In this document: positions 7,881-15,915 of the stretch, piece after piece
How positions within the stretch are numbered: position 1 is the stretch's first letter
Layout of the letters: every line of letters begins with the position of its first letter
Origin: Owenweeksia hongkongensis DSM 17368
Lineage (GTDB): Bacteria; Bacteroidota; Bacteroidia; Flavobacteriales; Schleiferiaceae
Length of the DNA: 64,000 bases
Assembly (NCBI RefSeq): GCF_000236705.1
Contig: NC_016599.1
Span: forward strand, 2,666,001 to 2,730,000
Reading direction: 5' to 3'
Made by a program: the position numbers and the translations under genes
Notes under the pieces: generated by a model
Told to the model about the DNA's origin: nothing
What the model saw: the letters and a program-made list of their open reading frames with translations, nothing else
Databases searched by the model: none

Positions 7881-9004
7881 TGAAGGGGAGGATAATATGG
7901 ATGTTGGCGCTGATAGCTGGTTTAGCTACAGCATGTAGTAAGGATAGCTCTGATCTGGCTTCAGGTAGCGGCTACCAGGACGAGTATCGCTTTTATGCCA
8001 AGGCAAAAATTAACGGTTTGCCAATCGATTTTAATGCTGGTGAAAATGGGTATGGATTGGAAACAGATTACACTCTTGAGGATAGTGTAATTATAATGAC
8101 TGGTAAGTTGGCCAAAGAAAATCAACCCTTAAAAAATACTATACTACTGAACATAAGAGGAAATAAAAAGGTGGCGGACGAGTCCAGCTTTAGAGTAGAA
8201 CAGTCACTTTACCCAGGTCTGTTTTCGTACCGTGACCTTTCCGGATATATCACCGTTGCGGGTTCCTATGATTTGAAATTCCTTGGAGATACTTCCTATT
8301 CGCAACTGGGGTATAATTGGACATTTGAAAACGGAGGCAATTCTTCGCTTCGCAGCCCTGCTCCAATTCGGGTGTCGGTGTCAGAGTTTGACCCCTTTAA
8401 AGTGACGTTGAAGACGGACTATTATGGCTGCATCAGTGAGGTTACACACTGGGTTAATATTCAGAACAACTGTGATGCAACCATTAAGATTTCAGAGATT
8501 TCAAACTATGGTTTCAAGGTAAAGGCTATTTCCCGCCAAGGAAATGTTCTGAATGTAGACTGGGCTTTGGATGGTCAGGAAGTAGATCCTGATTTTGTTG
8601 GAGCCATTAGCTCAAGCTTGTATGGCACACATACTTTGAGGGCCGAAATTTATTTTGAGGAAGGCTGCTCTAAAGTGGTGGAAAGAACTTTTGACGCTTT
8701 CAACACCACACCATGCCTTACTGACTTTTGGTATGAAAAAAACAAGTCAACTACTTATGATTCTGAGCAACTTGGAGCGGTGGAGCTCGAGTACTATGAT
8801 GAAAATGGAAAGAAGTTCACCACTTTTTATTCAGGTACAAATGGTGATTTTGAAATAGTTTCGCTAAGCCCCTATTTAGAAAATGAAAAAGGGCAGCAAA
8901 CTACCCGTTTCTTTTTTGAGGCGAATGCAATTTTAAAAAGTGAGGACGGCACTTCAGTAGAGCTTACCGAATGTTTTGGGAGTTTTGCAGTGGCGCACCC
9001 TTAG
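7877..9004 (+). CDS. lipoprotein of unknown function, third gene of the sigma operon
   Basis: A 375-residue protein with a lipoprotein signal peptide (hydrophobic 5-18, lipobox LATAC with Cys20). The following SKDSSD resembles the acidic surface-export signals of some Bacteroidota lipoproteins. The rest looks beta-rich with several cysteines (for example near YYGCISEV, NNCDAT, EGCSKV, TPCLTD and TECFGS), perhaps paired in the oxidising periplasm. No known family is recognised. Coupling by a 4-nt overlap to the barrel protein makes it part of the same three-gene unit, so it may be cargo, sensor or effector of that system. Its 3' end overlaps the convergent biotin-carrier gene by 4 bp. Confidence 0.8.
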   Translation: MMKGRIIWMLALIAGLATACSKDSSDLASGSGYQDEYRFYAKAKINGLPIDFNAGENGYGLETDYTLEDSVIIMTGKLAKENQPLKNTILLNIRGNKKVADESSFRVEQSLYPGLFSYRDLSGYITVAGSYDLKFLGDTSYSQLGYNWTFENGGNSSLRSPAPIRVSVSEFDPFKVTLKTDYYGCISEVTHWVNIQNNCDATIKISEISNYGFKVKAISRQGNVLNVDWALDGQEVDPDFVGAISSSLYGTHTLRAEIYFEEGCSKVVERTFDAFNTTPCLTDFWYEKNKSTTYDSEQLGAVELEYYDENGKKFTTFYSGTNGDFEIVSLSPYLENEKGQQTTRFFFEANAILKSEDGTSVELTECFGSFAVAHP

Positions 9005-9507
9005 GATTCAAACTCCACCAAAATTTGGTTTTTTTCTACAGCTTTACCTTTTTCAGCGTGAATAGCTTTCACCACAGCATCGCCTTCGGCCTTCAGCACA
9101 TTTTCCATTTTCATAGCTTCCAATACTACTAGCTTGTCGCCTTTGGTTACCGTGTCTCCAGCAGAAACAATAATGTCTAAAACCATTCCGGGCATAGGTG
9201 CCTTAAGGTCATTGGCTTTGCTGGAAGCTAAATCAGCCATTCCAAGTTCTTCCAAGAGAAGGTCAAAACGGTCTTTTGCGCTAAGCTCATACATAGAGTC
9301 ATTTACCCTTATGGTAAAGGTTTTGGCAGCATAGTCGGCCTTTACTACATCCACACGGTAGCTTTTGCTGTTGCGTAAAATGTGAAAACCGTCTCCATCT
9401 TTGGCTAAATCCAAGTCATACGATTCTCCATTTACGGTGCCTGTTTGTGGTTTTTCCTTTACTGGCTCTACCTGATACTGCTGTTCTCCAATGTTTATTA
9501 TCTGCAT
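9001..9507 (-). CDS. biotin carboxyl carrier protein of an acyl-CoA carboxylase
   Basis: A 168-residue protein whose C-terminal 70 residues are a biotinyl domain: APMPGMV at 103-109 and the biotinylation motif EAMKMEN with Lys133. The N-terminal 90 residues match the linker domain of stand-alone biotin carriers encoded with propionyl- or methylcrotonyl-type CoA carboxylases in Bacteroidota. It is longer than a minimal biotinyl domain and lacks the Pro/Ala-rich linker of classical AccB. The carboxyltransferase and biotin carboxylase subunits are not next to it here, so its partners must be elsewhere. The start at 9507 is divergent from the M1-like gene, only about 60 bp away. Confidence 0.88.
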   Translation of the reverse strand: MQIINIGEQQYQVEPVKEKPQTGTVNGESYDLDLAKDGDGFHILRNSKSYRVDVVKADYAAKTFTIRVNDSMYELSAKDRFDLLLEELGMADLASSKANDLKAPMPGMVLDIIVSAGDTVTKGDKLVVLEAMKMENVLKAEGDAVVKAIHAEKGKAVEKNQILVEFES

Positions 9508-9566
9508 GTGCTCTTCTTTGAATAATGCCTTTATTTTTGACGCTTCAATTTATAGGAAAAGGCAAA

Positions 9567-11279
9567 ATGCAAAGATGGCTCTTTTTTATTTTCTGCATAA
9601 TGGGAAGTGTGTTGATGGCGCAACCCTCAGATATTGTTTCTATTCACCTTTCAATTTGGAAGGACGGGGCTTTCGCTTCTGCTAATCCAAATGTAATTCA
9701 AGCTTCCGCTGAAGTTACTTTCAAAGCGAGCAAATCTCCTAGCCAAGCGGTTTTGCTCACCAAAGGCTTAGCTGTAAGTAATGTAGAATTACGCGAAGGA
9801 AGGATAAAAGGAAAGCTAAAATGGAACCAGCGCAATGACAGCCTTTTTATTCAATTACGTGCAGGTAAAAGGTCAACGAGCACGGTAAAAATTGATTACC
9901 AAATAAGCCTGACTGATGAAAACAACTTGGCTTACATTCAAAAATCAGAAGACGTTTTTGCGCTTAACGCGATGAATGCCACCACAGAAATGGGCATGGG
10001 TATTCCGGGAATGTGGTTTCCCTCAGCAAGTGGCGATCGCTTTAAAATGAAGCTGGACATTACCACCAAAGCGGACGAGAATATTGGTTTTAGCGGAAGC
10101 GAGGAATACAAAGTAAAGCTGCCAAACGGCTTGCTTGCACACTTTTGGAAAAGCGATAAAGAGATTTTGCCGGAAGACTTTTACTTAATAATTGGAACCT
10201 TCAACGAGTATGACGCTGAAGAATTGGAGGAGGAGTTTGAGCTAAGTACCATTGCCCTGAAGGAAATGAAGTATGAAAAAGCGAAGCGGAAAGTGATGCC
10301 TTATATTTCATTATACGGTTTTACCGAAGGCGCTATTTCTGACAGTGAATATGCAATTGTAGACAGCTTGAGTGCACAGGATTTTTCAGCATATTTTTTG
10401 AGTAAAGATGATTTACCAACTATCTTAAAAGAGCAATATCAAATAGAAGCTGCTTTAGCCTTTTATATAGAAAATCGAGATTTTAAAAAGGCATCAGACA
10501 GACATTGGGGTGCTTATTCAAAACTAAAAGGAGCGGATTGGACAAACCAAATTATGCTCAAAAAATGGAAGGATAGAGATAGTTTGACTGTGGAGCATTA
10601 TGATAAGATGCTGGCCTATCGTGTGGTGAATTATCAAAAGAGCAATCCTGAATTGATGGCCGAAATCCCATCACAACAACTGGATACAGCTTTTGTAAAA
10701 CCTTTAACGCAAAGCAGAGTTTTGCCCATGGTGAGCTTCAGCTATCGTTATGTTTCGGGAGATACAGCCCTTTACGTAAAGTATGTACAAGACACAGCAA
10801 AGAGCAATGTTTATGCTTTTCCTGTAAGGGTGATAGTGCGCAGTGGCGACCTGATAGATACCGCTTTTAAGCTTGTGGATCAGGTGAGCGGAGAGCTTAA
10901 AATCACCTTTCCAAAAGTGCCCAATTTGGCAAAAGTTGAGGTGGGTGATTTCTTTCCAGGAACATTGTCGGATAAACGCCCTGATACGTACAATTTGTTT
11001 CAGCTGAGTAAGGCCGAAAGTGAAGAGGAGCGTGAGGAAGCACTTATTGGTTTGTTCAAGACATCAAACCCAAATTTGTTTTCTACCGCACTTGGCATAG
11101 CAATGGATGATGATCAAGCGCGCTTGCGTGCGTTAGCGCTGGATTATGCGGATAACCTAAATGCAGCGGGCCAGCAAAAACTGAAAGACACGATTATAGC
11201 TTTGAGTGAAAACGACTCCAATGCTGAGGTGCGCAAAAAGGCTAAAATATTGGTAAAGAAATATTATGGACCAAAGTAA
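9567..11279 (+). CDS. M1-aminopeptidase-like protein lacking the zinc motif
   Basis: The frame opens at 9525, but the ATG at 9567 (MQRWLFFIFCIMGSVLMAQ) gives a clean signal peptide and is preferred; it yields about 570 residues. The N-terminal 200 residues resemble the saddle domain of M1 peptidases (GMWFPSASGDRFKMKLDI in the usual place). The C-terminal part has an Ig-like stretch and HEAT-like helices (about 500-570). In the middle, where HExxH and a downstream Glu should be, I find no HExxH anywhere, and the region is shorter than a real catalytic domain. So I read it as a secreted non-catalytic relative. The family call is moderate because I cannot align it. Confidence 0.6.
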   Translation: MQRWLFFIFCIMGSVLMAQPSDIVSIHLSIWKDGAFASANPNVIQASAEVTFKASKSPSQAVLLTKGLAVSNVELREGRIKGKLKWNQRNDSLFIQLRAGKRSTSTVKIDYQISLTDENNLAYIQKSEDVFALNAMNATTEMGMGIPGMWFPSASGDRFKMKLDITTKADENIGFSGSEEYKVKLPNGLLAHFWKSDKEILPEDFYLIIGTFNEYDAEELEEEFELSTIALKEMKYEKAKRKVMPYISLYGFTEGAISDSEYAIVDSLSAQDFSAYFLSKDDLPTILKEQYQIEAALAFYIENRDFKKASDRHWGAYSKLKGADWTNQIMLKKWKDRDSLTVEHYDKMLAYRVVNYQKSNPELMAEIPSQQLDTAFVKPLTQSRVLPMVSFSYRYVSGDTALYVKYVQDTAKSNVYAFPVRVIVRSGDLIDTAFKLVDQVSGELKITFPKVPNLAKVEVGDFFPGTLSDKRPDTYNLFQLSKAESEEEREEALIGLFKTSNPNLFSTALGIAMDDDQARLRALALDYADNLNAAGQQKLKDTIIALSENDSNAEVRKKAKILVKKYYGPK

Positions 11280-11290
11280 ATCACTTTGGT

Positions 11291-11298
11291 TAAATTTG
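11291..11298 (+). promoter_or_regulatory. candidate -7 element (TAAATTTG) for rseP
   Basis: TAAATTTG fits the Bacteroidota -7 consensus TAnnTTTG and would start transcription about 55-60 nt before the rseP ATG. No good -33 TTG is seen at the usual distance, so the call is tentative. Confidence 0.35.
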
Positions 11299-11360
11299 CC
11301 CGCTTTAATAATGAATACCCCCGGAATGCGTTAACACTCGCTACCGACTAAAATATACGA

Positions 11361-12680
11361 ATGGACATTTTTATACAAGCTTCTCAATTTATACTTAGCC
11401 TTTCTCTACTCATCATTTTGCACGAGATGGGGCACTTTATTCCTGCCAAACTTTTCAAGACAAGAGTTGAGAAATTCTACCTCTTTTTTGACCCGTGGTT
11501 TTCTTTGGTAAAGAAGAAAATTGGCGGTACCGAATATGGTATTGGTTGGCTTCCTCTAGGTGGTTATGTAAAAATAGCCGGAATGATAGACGAGAGCATG
11601 GACAAGGAGCAAATGAAGCAAGAGCCTCAGCCTTGGGAGTTTCGCTCTAAGCCGGCTTGGCAGCGCCTAATTATCATGATTGGTGGCGTTACCGTAAATG
11701 TAATCCTGGCCATCATCATTTATGCGGGTATGATGATGTATTATGGCGAAAGCTATTTACCAAACGAAAACCTGACCTATGGAGTAGCGGCAGACTCTAC
11801 TGCACGTGAGATTGGAATAAGAAATGGAGACAAAATTCTTTCGGTAGACGGAGTTAAGATTGAACGTTTTTCTCAAATTCCAATTGAAATTCTGCTTTCT
11901 GATAATGGCTTGATCACCGTGGAGCGCAATGGCTCAATCAAAGAAATTCAGATAACTGAAGAGGATAAAAGAGACTTGATAAAATCACAAAGCACATTGG
12001 TTTCTCCAAGAGTTCCTTATGTGGTTGGTGGTTTTACCGATTCATCTGTAGCCAAAACAGCTGGCTTGATGGAGGGTGATAGCATATATGGCCTTGACGG
12101 AAAAAAGGTAGCCTTTTTTGATGAGTATATCGGCATGATTCCTGGGTACGCAGGGCAAACAATGACGCTAAACTATGTGCGAAATGGTGAGGAAGGATCT
12201 GTAGAAATGATTGTTCCTGAGAGTGGTCGCATTGGAGTTTATGCGATGCCATTCACACACTTTTACGATTTAGAAACAAAACATTACGGTTTCTTTGAAG
12301 CAATTCCTGCCGGCCTTAATAAGTCGTACACGGTGCTTAGCGATTACATCCGTCAGTTTAAATTAATCTTGAACCCAAAAACAGAAGCCTACAAGGAGGT
12401 TGGTGGTTTCTTAATGATTGCCGATCAGTTTGACACCCAATGGAACTGGCAACGCTTTTGGTCTTTCACAGCCTTTTTGAGCATTATGTTGGCCTTCCTT
12501 AATATACTTCCCATTCCTGCGCTTGATGGTGGTCATGTAGTATTTGTACTTTGGGAAATGATATCTGGCCGCAAGCCTTCTGAAAAAGTATTGGAGTATG
12601 CTCAGATGGTAGGTTTTATCATTCTGCTAGGTTTGATTGTACTGGCCAATGGAAATGACATTTTGAAGTTATTCGGGTAA
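11361..12680 (+). CDS. rseP: RseP-type site-2 intramembrane metalloprotease
   Basis: A 439-residue M50 protease. HEMGHF at residues 21-26 in the first membrane helix carries His21, Glu22 and His25. The second motif LDGGH (388-392) lies in a C-terminal helix and supplies the Asp ligand. Between them are further membrane segments and a periplasmic region with two PDZ-like parts (around 135-205 and 215-290), as in RseP. Family members cut membrane-bound anti-sigma factors and leftover signal peptides. A substrate could be a single-TM protein such as the one at 6669-7880, but that is only inference. The start ATG at 11361 sits right at the first helix. A terminator follows. Confidence 0.93.
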   Translation: MDIFIQASQFILSLSLLIILHEMGHFIPAKLFKTRVEKFYLFFDPWFSLVKKKIGGTEYGIGWLPLGGYVKIAGMIDESMDKEQMKQEPQPWEFRSKPAWQRLIIMIGGVTVNVILAIIIYAGMMMYYGESYLPNENLTYGVAADSTAREIGIRNGDKILSVDGVKIERFSQIPIEILLSDNGLITVERNGSIKEIQITEEDKRDLIKSQSTLVSPRVPYVVGGFTDSSVAKTAGLMEGDSIYGLDGKKVAFFDEYIGMIPGYAGQTMTLNYVRNGEEGSVEMIVPESGRIGVYAMPFTHFYDLETKHYGFFEAIPAGLNKSYTVLSDYIRQFKLILNPKTEAYKEVGGFLMIADQFDTQWNWQRFWSFTAFLSIMLAFLNILPIPALDGGHVVFVLWEMISGRKPSEKVLEYAQMVGFIILLGLIVLANGNDILKLFG

Positions 12681-12703
12681 GCCGATCTAGATAAAAGTTT
12701 TAA

Positions 12704-12741
12704 ACGCGGGATGGAATTAAGTTTCTGTCCCGCTTTTTTAT
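12704..12741 (+). terminator. intrinsic terminator after rseP
   Basis: GCGGGA (12706-12711) pairs with TCCCGC (12728-12733), with imperfect inner pairing, and six T follow. It lies about 25 nt after the rseP stop. Confidence 0.75.
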
Positions 12742-12750
12742 AGACTAAGA

Positions 12751-12783
12751 AGCCCTGACAGGTTTCCAAAACCTGTCAGGGCT
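12751..12783. repeat. perfect 15-bp inverted repeat (REP-like)
   Basis: AGCCCTGACAGGTTT at 12751-12765 and its exact complement at 12769-12783 are separated only by CCA. There is no T-run after it and a separate terminator lies just upstream, so it is not needed for rseP termination. Motifs of the CCTGACAGGTTT type recur between genes in many Bacteroidota, so I read this as one copy of a dispersed palindromic repeat. Only one copy is visible here. Confidence 0.7.
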
Positions 12784-12889
12784 GTGAAACAGAACAAAAT
12801 CGCAGGAGTAGGGAATGGAGCTTTTATTTTTAAAACATACTCTTTTCCGGCAGCCTCTAGCGTTAAGCCAGTGGACTTCATGTAAAAGT

Positions 12890-13417
12890 CTATTCCTCCT
12901 CGTCTTTACCATCATCGCCTCGCTGGCGTTTAATGAATTCTTCCACTACGGCACTTACGTCTACTCTATCAACTGTTTGCTTCCCTCTTACCAACTCAAT
13001 CTTTCCAATATTGGATGCCTTTGGCAGCGGTATTTGAATACTGCCTTTTTGAATGGGCTTTGTTTCAGAATCTTCGCCTTCGCAAGAGCGAACTACTAAA
13101 GGGTCGGGCATAAAGAAGTTGGCTAACCGCTCTCCCTTGGTGTCCATTACCTGCACATTTAAATTACCTCGTTGGTATGGAAACTTACCCTTCACCTCCT
13201 CCAGTTTCGAGTTTTGATCTACTACAATTTTTCCTTTTTCTACGCTTAAGGTCATCACATAGTATGAATTTCCGGAGCGAGTAAAATAGTCCGTGGAATA
13301 AGGTGCGGTGTTTTTCTCTACTTTATCCCTTTGCTGGTCAGGGGTTTCTTGAGCAAAGGCTGTGGCGCATATAAGTACAAAAAGTACCATTAAGCTTAAT
13401 TTATATAAAGTTTTCAT
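12890..13417 (-). CDS. secreted protein of unknown function
   Basis: A 175-residue protein with a clear signal peptide (MKTLYKLSLMVLFVLICATAFA, cleavage near 22). The mature part is about 150 residues, beta-rich (SYYVMTLSVEKGKIVVD, then IGKIELVRGK), and ends in an acidic tail (DDGKDEEE). It starts 6 nt after the stop of the M64-like peptidase gene, so both lie in one operon. It could be a partner, inhibitor or accessory of that peptidase. No known domain is recognised. Confidence 0.75.
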   Translation of the reverse strand: MKTLYKLSLMVLFVLICATAFAQETPDQQRDKVEKNTAPYSTDYFTRSGNSYYVMTLSVEKGKIVVDQNSKLEEVKGKFPYQRGNLNVQVMDTKGERLANFFMPDPLVVRSCEGEDSETKPIQKGSIQIPLPKASNIGKIELVRGKQTVDRVDVSAVVEEFIKRQRGDDGKDEEE

Positions 13418-13423
13418 ACCTAA

Positions 13424-14494
13424 TTAATTTATTGCGTTATCTAAAATGGCGTGGTTTATCCGGTACTGGCAAGGGCAATCGTAGGTGGTGTGATTTAGGC
13501 CAGTTGCCTTCATCTGGCAATTGTTTACACAGAGTTTAAACCAACCACTAGAGTCCATTTCCACCGCATCGGCATCTGATTTACAACTACCGTAATTTCC
13601 GCCAGCAGCTTGCGCTGAAGCTAACGATGGCCAATTGTTTGGGTAATCAGCCTCTTCCCAGTGGGAGCCTCCTCCATATTCATCTGCAAGGTCAAACCAG
13701 GCGTGCCCACATTCGTGAAGAATGGTTCCACGGTTTTGCATTTCAGTAGAAAATAACCCTCCACTGGCATAATCCCTAAGATTATTTTGATGCATCAAAA
13801 CCCGGCCTTCGGCCCACGAAATGTTGGCATTATTGCTTGGCACCTGATGAGTTCCATCAGTAGATATTCGGTCGTAGTCGGTGGCGGTCCCTTTCAATGG
13901 ATTTATGTAAAAGTTGAATTGACGCCTCCAAAAGCGAAGTTTGGGCTCATCAAAAAATGACTCCAAAATAGCTCCCCGGCAATGGGTATAGAAGTCATTC
14001 ATGTTAGAGATGTCATTATCAGGAATAAACACTAAATCAAATACATCATCAGGGTCGCCTTGAGTATATATGGGAGCAGCCATGTTTGCCACCGGATACG
14101 GTCTGGTAGCAAAGGTTACCCTAAAGTTTTTGGTTTGTTCGGGTGTCACCACTTCAAAACGATAGGTTACCAACTTATTGTTCCCATACCCTGAAGGTTT
14201 AGAAAAGCTCAAGTCTCCAGCAGGACTTGTCCATGAGTTAATTTCCACCTCACTTCCTGCAGAAGTAATACTTCCTGAAGAATTGATAGTGGAAACAGTT
14301 TCATAAAGTTTGGCCGAATTAATATCACCATCAGTAACCTTGGTTAGCGTATAGGTTACCGCTTGGCTTCCGGTAGGGTAAATTGGCTCATGTAGGGCCA
14401 AGGTTATCGGGGATTTCTCGCAAGAAGAGAAAAGCATTGAAATCGCTACAGCAGGTGCAAGTAGCCATGCAGGATTAAATTTGTGAAGTCGCAT
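13424..14494 (-). CDS. M64-type (IgA peptidase-like) metallopeptidase lipoprotein
   Basis: A 356-residue protein. A hydrophobic signal ends in a lipobox-like FSSC (Cys25). An Ig-like N-terminal part (about 30-130) is followed by the catalytic domain. HECGHAWFDLADEYGGG (260-276) contains the zinc motif HExxH (His260, Glu261, His264) in the extended form of family M64, where a downstream residue of LADEYG helps. DLVFIPDNDISNMNDFY (153-169) is the typical M64 leading strand. M64 enzymes are secreted endopeptidases first described cutting IgA; in a free-living bacterium the target is unknown. It is the first gene of a two-gene unit with the small secreted protein downstream. Confidence 0.8.
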   Translation of the reverse strand: MRLHKFNPAWLLAPAVAISMLFSSCEKSPITLALHEPIYPTGSQAVTYTLTKVTDGDINSAKLYETVSTINSSGSITSAGSEVEINSWTSPAGDLSFSKPSGYGNNKLVTYRFEVVTPEQTKNFRVTFATRPYPVANMAAPIYTQGDPDDVFDLVFIPDNDISNMNDFYTHCRGAILESFFDEPKLRFWRRQFNFYINPLKGTATDYDRISTDGTHQVPSNNANISWAEGRVLMHQNNLRDYASGGLFSTEMQNRGTILHECGHAWFDLADEYGGGSHWEEADYPNNWPSLASAQAAGGNYGSCKSDADAVEMDSSGWFKLCVNNCQMKATGLNHTTYDCPCQYRINHAILDNAIN

Positions 14495-14889
14495 TGTAAG
14501 ATTGGTTTAGTAAAGTAATTGTATGTAAAACTGTGCAGTAAGTATCGAGGTGTTCTTAGGTTTTACTTAAAAGAACATCAAAGGCGAGCATGGCAAAGCA
14601 GCTTTTGTAACCTCTTAAAGTCAGGAGTTTTAGTTGAGCGTGCTTGCGAAAGTTAATGCAAAGAGGCACAAGGACATTGGTTACATATTCAAATGTACAA
14701 AGAGCTGTGACTTAAAACGTGAGGCTTGGCTGGTACTTAGTAATTGGTAAGATAAAGTCCATAAATGGACGATAATATCCAGAAAAGGTCAAACCGAAGG
14801 ATGAAGATCCAGACAAAAAAGGTATAGGAAATAAAGGTTTACATGCGAAAGTTTTAAACTTCTAACTCTGCTCAGGGTTATTGCCTGCA
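14495..14889. other. 395-bp intergenic region between divergent genes
   Basis: No gene is supported. It is the shared upstream region of the M64-like gene (reverse) and the exonuclease gene (forward). A short perfect palindrome GTCCATAAATGGAC lies at 14757-14770. I saw no convincing -7/-33 pair, repeat family or RNA fold. Confidence 0.5.
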
Positions 14890-15915
14890 ATGTCACTCCT
14901 TACTTTTAATAAAAATGGAATTTATTGCAAGCTGGCCGATGTATATATCGACCCATGGAAGCCTGTAAAACGGGCCCTGATAACCCATGCACATGCAGAT
15001 CACTCAAGGAGCGGGCATCAAAGTTATCTGGCTCATAAGGATAGTGAAACAGTAATGCGATTGAGACTGGGTGCAGATATCAATTTAGAAACCGTAGAAT
15101 TTGGAGAAGTAAAGACTATCAATGGTGTGAAGTTCTCTTTTCACCCGGCAGGGCATATCCCCGGCTCTGCGCAAATACGTGCGGAGTATAAGGGCGAAAT
15201 ATGGGTGGTAAGTGGGGATTACAAAGTGCAGAAGGATGGAATTTCTACCCCGTTTGAGCCGGTGGCTTGTCAGCACTTTATAACCGAAAGCACCTTTGGC
15301 CTGCCAATTTATAAATGGGAGGAGCAGCCTGTTGTAATGGATGAAATCAATCAATGGTGGCAATCCTGCAAAGAAAAAAGAAAGGTAGCTGTGATTGGAG
15401 CATACTCATTGGGCAAAGCACAGCGTATCATTAATCATGTAGATCAAGGCATTGGAAGGATATTTACACATGGCGCGGTGGAAAATACCAATCAGGCGCT
15501 GCGAGAAGGTGGGATGGAAATAGCGCCCACCACCTATGTGAGCGATGAATTCGCAAAGAAGGATTTTGCTGGAAACTTGGTGGTATGTCCACCCGGGGCG
15601 CTTGGCAGCGCTTGGATGAAAAGGCTTGGCCCTGCTGAAACAGCATTCGGAAGTGGGTGGATGGCTTTGCGAGGAGCAAGACGTAGACGGGCGGCAGACA
15701 GGGGTTTTGTGCTAAGCGACCATGCTGATTGGGATGGTTTGAATACGGCTGTAATAGCCACTGGTGCTGAAAATATTTACGTAACGCATGGCTATCAAGC
15801 CGCCTATACGCGCTGGCTTGTGGAAGAGTACGGGCTGAATGCGGTGGCTGTGAAAACTCTTTATGAAGGAGAAGGTGCTGAAGAGCAGGAAGGAAAAGAA
15901 GTGAAAAAAGCATGA
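14890..15915 (+). CDS. ligase-associated DNA exonuclease (MBL/beta-CASP fold)
   Basis: A protein of about 341 residues. The frame is open from a TTG at 14881, but the ATG at 14890 (MSLLTFNKNGIYC) is preferred. Metallo-beta-lactamase motifs are clear: THAHADHS supplies the HxHxDH ligands, HPAGHIPGSAQ the next His, SGDYK the bridging Asp, and VLSDHADWDGL the late histidine. The family is described as the exonuclease of a bacterial repair module with an ATP-dependent ligase, a DExH helicase and a PdeM-like phosphoesterase. Here it overlaps the ligase start by 4 nt (ATGA), which confirms the pairing, but helicase and phosphoesterase do not follow. Confidence 0.9.
   Translation: MSLLTFNKNGIYCKLADVYIDPWKPVKRALITHAHADHSRSGHQSYLAHKDSETVMRLRLGADINLETVEFGEVKTINGVKFSFHPAGHIPGSAQIRAEYKGEIWVVSGDYKVQKDGISTPFEPVACQHFITESTFGLPIYKWEEQPVVMDEINQWWQSCKEKRKVAVIGAYSLGKAQRIINHVDQGIGRIFTHGAVENTNQALREGGMEIAPTTYVSDEFAKKDFAGNLVVCPPGALGSAWMKRLGPAETAFGSGWMALRGARRRRAADRGFVLSDHADWDGLNTAVIATGAENIYVTHGYQAAYTRWLVEEYGLNAVAVKTLYEGEGAEEQEGKEVKKA

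Noticed and set aside
12815-13099. Forward open frame of 94 codons over the small secreted protein gene
   Set aside because: The reverse frame has a clean signal peptide and fits the operon; the forward frame has no start context and antisense-type composition.
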